NCBI GenBank assembly: GCA_030916795.1
Contig: JAUPVZ010000044.1
Location: forward strand, 1 to 23,883
DNA: 23,883 nucleotides
Direction: 5' to 3'
Origin: Patescibacteria group bacterium
GTDB lineage: Bacteria; Patescibacteriota; Minisyncoccia; Phycocordibacterales; XYD1-FULL-46-19
Shown here piece by piece: positions 4,865 through 10,303 of this stretch. Position 1 is the stretch's first letter, and the number at the start of each line of letters is the position of its first letter. The notes beneath the pieces are model-generated. The model was not told the DNA's origin. It did not search any database and worked only from the letters and a program-made list of their open reading frames with translations. The translations under genes and the position numbers were made by a program.

Positions 4865-6337
4865 ATGAAAATAGACTTACCAATACCAGAAAATATCCGC
4901 TTAATTGTAAAAACCTTAGAAAATAAGGGTTTTTCGGCGTATATTGTTGGCGGATCAGTGCGCGATATCTTGATGAATAGGGAACCGAGGGATTGGGACA
5001 TTACCACCAGCGCCACTCCAGAACAAATAATAGAGCTTTTCCCTAAAACCGTATATGAAAATCGTTTTGGCACCGTAGCAATCATAGACGAGGAAATAAC
5101 TGACCCTATATTGAGAAATGTCGAGGTCACTCCATACCGTAAAGAATCCGGCTACTCGGACAATCGCCACCCTGACGAAGTAATCTTTTCCGAAAAAATA
5201 GAAGATGATCTAGCGCGCCGAGATTTTACTATCAATGCTTTGGCCTACAATCCAACCGAAAAAGAGATTATTGACCTATACGGCGGTATAAGCGACATAA
5301 AAGACAAAGTAGTACGCACAGTGGGGGAAGCAGACAAACGTTTCGCAGAAGACGCTTTACGGCTTTTGCGGGGCATTCGGTTGGCGACCGAGTTGGAATT
5401 TATCTGTGAAGAAAAAACTTTTCAATCGATTATTAAAAATACCTCTTCGTTAGAAAATATTTCTAAAGAGAGGATTCGTGATGAATTTACCAAGATTGTG
5501 TTGGCCAAGCACCCAATGCTGGGCCTAGAACTAGCCAAAAACAGCGGGCTTTTGCCATATATTCTGCCAGAAATTATGCCGGCTATTGGTATAGACCAAG
5601 GCCGATCCCATATTTATGATGTTTGGGAACATCTCTTGCGCGCTCTCCAACATGCCGCGGATAAAGATTTTCCGTTACACCTACGACTGGCCGCCTTGTT
5701 TCATGACATAGGCAAACCAGCTACCAGACGCTTGGATACCAAGGCCAAAATCTGGACTTTTTATGGCCATGAGGTAGTTGGGGCGAGAATCACGGCCAAG
5801 ATTATGACCAATTTGAAATACCCAAGCAAATTAAGCGAAGATGTAGTGCGCCTCGTACGCTATCATATGTTTTTCATGGATACTGAACAACTCACTCTGT
5901 CGGCAGTGCGACGAGTTATCGCCAAAGTAGGGCAGGAAAACATCTGGGACCTAATGAAACTGCGCATGTCCGACCGCATAGGGATGGGCCGGCCCAAAGA
6001 GGACCCGTATCGTCTGCGGAAATACGAATCAATGATTGACGAAGCATTGCGGAGCCCAACCTCTGTTTCGATGCTTAAAATCGGCGGCGAAGACCTAATA
6101 AAAGAACTTCAAATCAAACCAGGGCCCAGATTTAGCCATATTTTGCACGCTTTATTGGAAGAAACTCTAGACAACCCAGATAAAAACACTAGGGAATATC
6201 TACTCAAACGAGCCGGGGAGCTAAACATCCTAGACGACAAAGCCCTGCGAGAGCTTGGGGAAAAGGGCAAAGATAAAAAAGAGGAAATAGAGGAACAGGA
6301 ATTAGGAAAGATTAGAAAGAAACACAAGGTGCGATAG
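4865..6337 (+). CDS. cca: CCA-adding tRNA nucleotidyltransferase with HD domain
   Basis: This 490-aa class II nucleotidyltransferase builds or repairs the 3' CCA of tRNAs. The catalytic head has YIVGGSVRDILM (residues 26-37) and the metal-binding DWD (D43, D45). The family motif RRDFTINALAYNP is near residue 118 and the arginine-rich neck follows. A C-terminal HD hydrolase-type domain shows LFHDIGKPATR near residue 280, as in bacterial CCA enzymes with phosphohydrolase activity. The C-terminal tail is lysine- and glutamate-rich. All four tRNA genes in the window lack CCA, so this enzyme should be essential. There is no SD before ATG 4865. A strong terminator lies 12 nt after the stop. A poly(A) polymerase role cannot be excluded by sequence alone. 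Confidence 0.95.
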   Translation: MKIDLPIPENIRLIVKTLENKGFSAYIVGGSVRDILMNREPRDWDITTSATPEQIIELFPKTVYENRFGTVAIIDEEITDPILRNVEVTPYRKESGYSDNRHPDEVIFSEKIEDDLARRDFTINALAYNPTEKEIIDLYGGISDIKDKVVRTVGEADKRFAEDALRLLRGIRLATELEFICEEKTFQSIIKNTSSLENISKERIRDEFTKIVLAKHPMLGLELAKNSGLLPYILPEIMPAIGIDQGRSHIYDVWEHLLRALQHAADKDFPLHLRLAALFHDIGKPATRRLDTKAKIWTFYGHEVVGARITAKIMTNLKYPSKLSEDVVRLVRYHMFFMDTEQLTLSAVRRVIAKVGQENIWDLMKLRMSDRIGMGRPKEDPYRLRKYESMIDEALRSPTSVSMLKIGGEDLIKELQIKPGPRFSHILHALLEETLDNPDKNTREYLLKRAGELNILDDKALRELGEKGKDKKEEIEEQELGKIRKKHKVR

Positions 6338-6348
6338 AAAAACAGATT

Positions 6349-6384
6349 TTCCCCAGTGGGCCCAAGGCCCACTGGGGAAATTTT
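6349..6384 (+). terminator. Terminator of cca
   Basis: A perfect 14-bp stem (arms 6349-6362 and 6366-6379, loop CAA) is followed by ATTTTG, directly downstream of the CCA enzyme gene. Confidence 0.9.
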
Positions 6385-6519
6385 GGAAACAAACAACCCG
6401 CTCACTATAGGTTGGAGCGGGGGAGCGGTGCTTTTTTACGAGAAGCCGAGGGCTTCACTGGGCTCTGTCAAGAGAATAAATAGACAGGGCAATAATTTAA
6501 AAAATGAGGAGAACTAAAC

Positions 6520-6564
6520 ATGGAAGCTCTCCAAGCATTCGTAAAGGACACCTGCAATAAATGA
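6520..6564 (+). CDS. Possible 14-codon leader peptide
   Basis: The ATG at 6520 has a strong SD, AGGAGA (6507-6512), with 7-nt spacing, and encodes MEALQAFVKDTCNK. Its stop overlaps the ATG of a second tiny frame at 6561 (ATGA). It sits in a 360-nt gap between cca and the 6698 gene, which also holds two hairpins (stem arms CCCGCTC/GAGCGGG near 6402-6427 and GAAGCC/GGCTTC near 6442-6456). It may be a true small peptide, a leader, or the remnant of a decayed gene. Confidence 0.35.
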   Translation: MEALQAFVKDTCNK

Positions 6565-6662
6565 TCCAATCATCGTCTGAGACTATTGTACTATCGGACA
6601 AAATAAAGGACAAACATATTCCTGTGGATAAGTCCACGCATATCCCCACACAACATAATTAG
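6561..6662 (+). CDS. Possible 33-codon ORF coupled to the leader peptide
   Basis: It starts in the ATGA overlap with the 14-codon frame, the arrangement used for translational coupling, and encodes a 33-aa serine- and lysine-rich peptide with no recognisable features. A DnaA-box-like sequence (6623-6631, minus) lies inside. Coding status is uncertain. Confidence 0.25.
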   Translation: MIQSSSETIVLSDKIKDKHIPVDKSTHIPTQHN

Positions 6663-6697
6663 TAATTATCCTTATAAAAAGTGTTAGACTAAGGGAG

Positions 6698-7171
6698 ATG
6701 ATAAAAACCTTCGTAGGAAAGTGGTGGATTACCAGACGATTGTATCTGTTTATTTTTCGTGGGGACAAGATAAGAAAGCAGATGGGGGTTAATTCCTATA
6801 CCCACGGTGACTTAATAATGAGAGGTGTCAAAATGGACGATTTTGAGAATTCTATATTTTTTATTATAAACTGGAAACGAGACTTTTTTAACTTTCTGAT
6901 ATTTAAGTTTGTCCAAGTAAGCAAAGAAAATATGGAAACCTACATAGACTTTAGCTGGTACCTATCCAAAGCCCAAGAAGCTGAATGGATAGAAAAAACA
7001 CACGATAATAAATTAAAGATTAAAGGGAACGGATCATCTGTCTATGTCTGGTATTACCCGCTTCTAAGAACAATAACTGTGACATTTGCTAACACTAACG
7101 TTAAATCTATTGTTATAGCCGGGGTGATATTGTGGTTTCTAGATCTAATTCAGAAGAATTTAATAAACTAA
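6698..7171 (+). CDS. Unknown protein with C-terminal membrane helix (157 aa)
   Basis: No family is recognised. The N-terminal part is basic and aromatic (FVGKWWITRRLYLFIFRG), the middle is mixed, and a single hydrophobic segment VIAGVILWFLDLI lies near the C-terminus, so it may be tail-anchored with the bulk in the cytoplasm. The ATG at 6698 follows AGGGAG with no spacing, so that cannot be an SD; instead TAGACT (6685-6690) puts the transcription start at the ATG, suggesting leaderless translation. It is AT-rich compared with its neighbours. It is convergent with the Xer recombinase, with the structured element 7211-7373 between them. Confidence 0.65.
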   Translation: MIKTFVGKWWITRRLYLFIFRGDKIRKQMGVNSYTHGDLIMRGVKMDDFENSIFFIINWKRDFFNFLIFKFVQVSKENMETYIDFSWYLSKAQEAEWIEKTHDNKLKIKGNGSSVYVWYYPLLRTITVTFANTNVKSIVIAGVILWFLDLIQKNLIN

Positions 7172-7210
7172 AATTACTCTAAATCGTTAATTTTAGGAGG
7201 ACGTACACAA

Positions 7211-7373
7211 GATTTCCTCCTTTCCCGACCATTGCGGAGCGATGGTGAAAATCAACGAGGTGAATAAACAGACCAAGTGAACTGTTTGAGCGTTAGCGAG
7301 TTTTCGCTTGGTCGTGATTAGCCGACTATGATTTTCCCAGCATGAAGCACGGTGGGAGGGAAAGGAGGAAATC
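7211..7373 (+). ncRNA. Large structured palindromic element, copy 1
   Basis: Outer arms 7211-7226 and 7358-7373 pair perfectly over 16 bp. Inside are hairpin ACCATTGC/GCGATGGT (7229-7247), stem GAAAATCA/TGATTTTC, and an 11-bp stem GACCAAGTGAA/TTCGCTTGGTC capped by CTGTTTGA and GAGTT. Sequences in single-stranded positions recur in the element at 19798-19970, while stem sequences differ but still pair. The right arm overlaps the stop codon of the Xer gene. Strand is assigned by the shared motif orientation. The function is unknown. Confidence 0.6.
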
Positions 7374-8280
7374 AAAACTTACCTTTCCCATGAAACTTTT
7401 TGTGAATATCACGAAGCTGGCGGTCGGTGACGTGGGTATAGATCTGAGTCGTGGCCACATTGGAGTGACCCAACATCATTTGGACCGAGCGAATATCGGC
7501 CCCATTTTGTAACAAGTCGGTCGCAAAGCTGTGGCGAATAACATGCGGGGTGACTTTACCCGTGATACCGGCCTTGACCGCATACTGTTTTACTATTCTT
7601 TCAATACTACGAGTAGTGAGCCTAGTGGGGGCGTCACCCTTTCTGGCCATACTCACAAAAAGAGCCTCCTCGACATCGCCTCGTTTGTGTAAATAATTTT
7701 TTACCGCCGTCTTGGCATCGTCGGACAAGAAAACTAGGCGAACTTTCTCACCCTTACCACGGACAGTAAATTCGTCACGGGCAAGATCAAGAGAGTCACG
7801 ATTGAGCCGAGCCAGCTCGGACACACGAAGACCGGTGGAGAAAAAAAGTTCAAGTAGGGCTTTGTCACGGAGGGCCATCTCGCTACCACCCTCGGGGGCA
7901 GCCAAAAGACGGGTTAGCTCGCTACTAGAAATTAATTCCAGTTCACGCCCGCCAGTCTTGGCCAGCTCAATGCGATCGGGGGCAAGCGAACTTACCCCCC
8001 GGCGCGCCAAATATTTAAGAAAGGTACGCAGAGCTATAAGATAATAGTTCTGGGTATTTTTCTTGAGGGTGCCGGCAGGGGAGGGTTGGCGGTTGAGCCA
8101 CAGGCGAAACTCGCGCAAAACATCATCGGTAATACCAGCCACAGTTGTGATTTTGGTCTGCCGAATGAATTTGGTGAGGTAGCGGTCATAATTTTCGACC
8201 GTTTTTAGACTGCGCCCTTTTTCGATCTCGACATATTCGAGAAATTGGCGCTTTAGGGTATCAATTTCAGAAGTAGACAT
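7372..8280 (-). CDS. XerC/XerD-like tyrosine recombinase
   Basis: This 302-aa integrase-fold protein has the two expected domains. The N-terminal SAM-like DNA-binding domain (about residues 1-95) includes the early LKTVENYDRYLTKF helix. The catalytic domain has the arginine in TGLRVSELARL, then HVIRHSFAT (H-x-x-R), the LGH motif, and the nucleophilic tyrosine in TQIYTHV close to the C-terminus. The likely role is resolution of chromosome dimers at a dif site; a mobile-element integrase is the alternative. The frame opens at a GTG at 8301, but the promoter places transcription start near 8299, so ATG 8280 (MSTSEIDTLKRQ) is chosen. Its promoter overlaps that of the divergent non-coding RNA at 8352. 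Confidence 0.92.
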   Translation of the reverse strand: MSTSEIDTLKRQFLEYVEIEKGRSLKTVENYDRYLTKFIRQTKITTVAGITDDVLREFRLWLNRQPSPAGTLKKNTQNYYLIALRTFLKYLARRGVSSLAPDRIELAKTGGRELELISSSELTRLLAAPEGGSEMALRDKALLELFFSTGLRVSELARLNRDSLDLARDEFTVRGKGEKVRLVFLSDDAKTAVKNYLHKRGDVEEALFVSMARKGDAPTRLTTRSIERIVKQYAVKAGITGKVTPHVIRHSFATDLLQNGADIRSVQMMLGHSNVATTQIYTHVTDRQLRDIHKKFHGKGKF

Positions 8281-8305
8281 AAAAGTGAAGTAATGTCGCA
8301 CAATA

Positions 8306-8334
8306 ATTATACTCTAAATTGACAAACAAACCAA
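8306..8334 (-). promoter_or_regulatory. Promoter of the Xer recombinase
   Basis: Minus strand: -35 TTGGTT (8334-8329), 17-nt spacer, -10 TATAAT (8311-8306). It overlaps the plus-strand promoter at 8319-8346, so the two could compete. Confidence 0.6.
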
Positions 8335-8346
8335 AAAAGCTAGACT
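8319..8346 (+). promoter_or_regulatory. Promoter of the non-coding RNA upstream of rpsO
   Basis: Consensus -35 TTGACA (8319-8324), 16-nt spacer, -10 TAGACT (8341-8346), predicting a start near 8352-8354. Confidence 0.65.
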
Positions 8347-8351
8347 GGGGG

Positions 8352-8470
8352 TTGCGCCAACCGGTAGATAGCCGGTCAGCAATCGGGGAGTGAACCGGAG
8401 ACCCCGACTCCATCCTGCGCCACTGAGCCGGCCTCGCTTACCCACAAGGTAATCCGGCTCAGTGGTTTTT
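8352..8470 (+). ncRNA. Structured small RNA, family not recognised
   Basis: A consensus promoter and a strong terminator frame about 119 nt with no SD-led frame. The RNA can form hairpins GGTT/AACC, ACCGG/CCGGT (8360-8376), TCGGGG/CCCCGA (8383-8408), and the terminator stem. It is GC-rich against an AT-rich background. I looked for the conserved cores of SRP RNA, 6S, tmRNA and RNase P and did not find them. Because it ends 60 nt before the rpsO ATG, it could also be an attenuated rpsO leader, but rpsO appears to have its own promoter. Confidence 0.6.
8420..8470 (+). terminator. Terminator of the small RNA
   Basis: A 12-bp perfect stem (8420-8431 and 8454-8465) with a 22-nt loop is followed directly by TTTTT. 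Confidence 0.85.
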
Positions 8471-8495
8471 ATTTTGGCCCAAGCTGGGGGAGGGG

Positions 8496-8524
8496 TTGCA
8501 AAATTAGGCCACATATGCTACTAT
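8496..8524 (+). promoter_or_regulatory. rpsO promoter, leaderless mRNA
   Basis: -35 TTGCAA (8496-8501), 17-nt spacer, -10 TACTAT (8519-8524). The A of the rpsO ATG is the seventh base after the -10 box, so the transcript should start at the start codon. Confidence 0.6.
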
Positions 8525-8530
8525 TCGGCT

Positions 8531-8782
8531 ATGCTTACGACCAAGAAAAAACAAGTAGTCATCAAAAAAGTCGCTAAACACGAAAAGGATACTGGCTCGT
8601 CTGAAGTTCAGATTGCCCTTTTGTCAGAGCGGATTGAAGAACTTTCTTCACATTTGAAGGCTCATAAAAAAGATAATCACTCCCGTCGCGGACTTTTGAA
8701 ACTCGTTGCCAAGCGCCGATCACATCAAAAGTATTTAGAAACTACAGCCAAGAAAGCTGAAGCCAAAAAAGAGACCGCCTAG
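8531..8782 (+). CDS. rpsO: Ribosomal protein S15
   Basis: This 83-aa protein of the small ribosomal subunit binds the central domain of 16S rRNA. Recognisable S15 sequence includes [34 protein letters not shown] and the basic KRRSHQKYL. The frame extends upstream, but ATG 8531 (MLTTKKKQ) gives the normal N-terminus; the C-terminus ends in a lysine-rich tail. No SD is present and the promoter is placed for leaderless translation. The terminator stem encloses the stop codon. pnp follows 1.5 kb downstream, a loosened form of the common rpsO-pnp pairing. Confidence 0.97.
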   Translation: MLTTKKKQVVIKKVAKHEKDTGSSEVQIALLSERIEELSSHLKAHKKDNHSRRGLLKLVAKRRSHQKYLETTAKKAEAKKETA

Positions 8783-8796
8783 GTCTCTTTTGGTTT
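8763..8796 (+). terminator. rpsO terminator overlapping the stop codon
   Basis: A stem of about 10 bp (AAAAGAGACC, 8767-8776, with GGTCTCTTTT, 8782-8791) begins inside the last codons and holds the TAG stop around its 5-nt loop; TTT follows. Confidence 0.7.
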
Positions 8797-8862
8797 AGGG
8801 TGTATAATTTTTATAGTTGTTCGTAAGATAGTTATTATTTTAATAAGTTTGTTTTAATTTTC

Positions 8863-9438
8863 ATGCAAGTAATAAAGCATAAGAGCCAGCGTGTCGGCGT
8901 CTTTATAGACACGCAAAACCTTTATCACTCCGCCAAGAATCTCTATGGCGCACGGGTAAACTTTGGAGCCATTTTAGAAGCAGCGGTCACCGATCGCCAG
9001 CTGATCCGGGCTCGCGCCTATGTGGTAACCACCGAAGCCGGGGATGAGAAAAACTTTTTCGAAGCCCTAAACAAAATCGGTATTGAGGTCAAAACCAAAG
9101 ATTTGCAAATCTTTATGGGTGGAGCCAAAAAAGCCGACTGGGATGTGGGTCTAGCGATAGATGCTATTTCGATGGCCCCAAAACTGGACGCGGTAATTAT
9201 TGTTTCTGGCGATGGCGACTTTGTCCCTCTGGTGGAATATCTCCAAACCAATATGGGTTGCCAAGTGGAAGCTGTTTCCTTTGGCCGAAGCACTAGTCTG
9301 CGTCTCAAAGAAGCGGTGGACGAATTCCAAGACCTAGACACTGACCCACGCAAATATCTGATTGGCTATGCAAAGTCTGGAAACAACAACGGCCGTCGTC
9401 GTCGCTCTCAGCCAAAACCGGTAGAAAACAAGGAGTAA
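8863..9438 (+). CDS. NYN-domain (LabA/DUF88) putative ribonuclease
   Basis: This 191-aa protein belongs to the NYN/LabA group of PIN-like, metal-dependent nuclease-fold proteins. The first acidic residue is in VFIDTQNLYH (D16, N19), a middle aspartate is in KADWDVGLAIDA, and the last pair is in IIVSGDGDFVPLVEYLQ. The C-terminal ~25 residues are basic and disordered (GRRRRSQPKP), suggesting RNA binding. It lies between rpsO and pnp, so a role in RNA turnover is a reasonable inference. The ATG at 8863 has no SD and an AT-rich leader with a possible TATAAT at 8811. Confidence 0.9.
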   Translation: MQVIKHKSQRVGVFIDTQNLYHSAKNLYGARVNFGAILEAAVTDRQLIRARAYVVTTEAGDEKNFFEALNKIGIEVKTKDLQIFMGGAKKADWDVGLAIDAISMAPKLDAVIIVSGDGDFVPLVEYLQTNMGCQVEAVSFGRSTSLRLKEAVDEFQDLDTDPRKYLIGYAKSGNNNGRRRRSQPKPVENKE

Positions 9439-9534
9439 AACCGCCCAACTAATTTAGACTTTACTTTTTTTATAATTAATGTTACTGTTTGGGGCCCTGA
9501 TGCAAAACCATATTTTGAAAGGAGGTGTTTAGGG

Positions 9535-9741
9535 TTGAAGCTAGAGGGACTAGTAGAGGAGATGATTAATGGTTGGGGCGAGCGTCCCATCTATGTCGCC
9601 TCCGCCGACCAGATAAAAGAGCTGGTTGCCCTAGGGGCAGCATTCCTCCGTCGCAATGAAGACGGGGGCGATGGCATCTACCGCCACGAGCTACTGGCTT
9701 GTGGCAAAAAGTTTATGGGCTCCACCTTGGAGCCCATATAA
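9535..9741 (+). CDS. Unknown small protein (68 aa), TTG start
   Basis: The start is a TTG at 9535, accepted because of the extended SD AAAGGAGGTG (9518-9527) 7 nt upstream. The acidic protein starts MKLEGLVEEMINGWGERPIYVAS and is mostly helical with no membrane segment or known motif. A TATAAT near 9470 may be its -10 box and a strong terminator follows. Its SD context is nearly the same as that of the 1280 gene, so the two may share expression rules. Confidence 0.7.
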   Translation: MKLEGLVEEMINGWGERPIYVASADQIKELVALGAAFLRRNEDGGDGIYRHELLACGKKFMGSTLEPI

Positions 9742-9744
9742 AAT

Positions 9745-9777
9745 CCTCGGCGCGCAGAGCGCGCCGAGGTGTTTTTA
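9745..9777 (+). terminator. Terminator of the 9535 gene
   Basis: Perfect 11-bp stem (9745-9755 with 9759-9769, loop AGA) followed by TGTTTTTATTTTT. The T-run overlaps the 3' end of the convergent gene at 9775. Confidence 0.9.
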
Positions 9778-10137
9778 TTTTTGACCAAATTCCTCGGCCG
9801 CTTTGTCGGCCCTCAAACCGGTGGCCACCAGACAAGCAAAGTCGGCAATTTCTTCCGCTAGGGAAACATCCATCCCTGTCCGCTCTTCGCCTACTGTCAT
9901 AAGCGTAATATCATTGTGTAGCTGCCGACGACGACCATCGCTACCAGTGGCACCATGAGGATTGGGATTTATAATAAACTCGGCATAATCTTCGCACGCT
10001 TTTCTCAATCTTGCTTCCGCTGGGCTGCCCGGCTTTGGTGGCTTAAACTTAAAGTTAAACCTTTTCCAATATCTGGCAATATCACTCTCTGGCACTTCTT
10101 CCGCTGTCGCTAAAGCGGGGCGATCAAAATTTTTCAT
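9775..10137 (-). CDS. Unknown soluble protein (120 aa)
   Basis: No known family is recognised. The protein begins MKNFDRPALATAEEVPES, contains RYWKRFNFKFKPPKPG, a polar middle (PNPHGATGSDGRRRQLHND) and ends with an alanine-rich helix (EEIADFACLVATGLRADKAAEEF). The HGATGSDGRRRQLHND stretch has the look of a conserved functional loop. The frame opens at a TTG at 10158, but the promoter at 10146-10174 places transcription start at 10138-10139, so ATG 10137 is preferred and the mRNA would be almost leaderless. It converges on the 9535 gene. Confidence 0.7.
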   Translation of the reverse strand: MKNFDRPALATAEEVPESDIARYWKRFNFKFKPPKPGSPAEARLRKACEDYAEFIINPNPHGATGSDGRRRQLHNDITLMTVGEERTGMDVSLAEEIADFACLVATGLRADKAAEEFGQK

Positions 10138-10145
10138 ATAGTCCA

Positions 10146-10174
10146 ATTTTATTACCAAAATACCACCAGTGCAA
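10146..10174 (-). promoter_or_regulatory. Promoter of the 9775-10137 gene
   Basis: Minus strand: -35 TTGCAC (10174-10169), 17-nt spacer, -10 TAAAAT (10151-10146). The ATG is 8 nt beyond the -10 box. Confidence 0.6.
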
Positions 10175-10246
10175 TATTTTTTCTTTTTTATTTTCTGTGC
10201 TAATTTAAAAGCAATTATTACTAATTCTGGTCTCTAGATAGACAGA

Positions 10247-10272
10247 TTTGAACCAAATTATAATAGTTCAAA
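10247..10272 (+). promoter_or_regulatory. pnp promoter with flanking inverted repeat
   Basis: A -10 box TATAAT (10259-10264) is centred in a perfect inverted repeat TTTGAAC (10247-10253) / GTTCAAA (10266-10272). The symmetry suggests a repressor site over the promoter, or a hairpin at the mRNA 5' end. The -35 is weak. The half-site spacing (12 nt) differs from the LexA box at 20010. Confidence 0.45.
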
Positions 10273-10303
10273 CCTGAAATCTGGGGGTCAGACTATATAT
10301 TAT

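Noticed and set aside
7211..7373. Insertion sequence ends
   Set aside because: The palindrome holds no transposase and no flanking target duplication was found; structured RNA or non-autonomous element fits better.
8352..8470. SRP RNA, 6S RNA, tmRNA or RNase P RNA
   Set aside because: None of the conserved cores (for example GGTCAGG...GGAA of SRP RNA or GAGGAAAGTC of RNase P) is present.
10247..10272. LexA box at pnp
   Set aside because: The half-sites GAAC and GTTC are 12 nt apart, not the 4 nt seen at 20011-20022.
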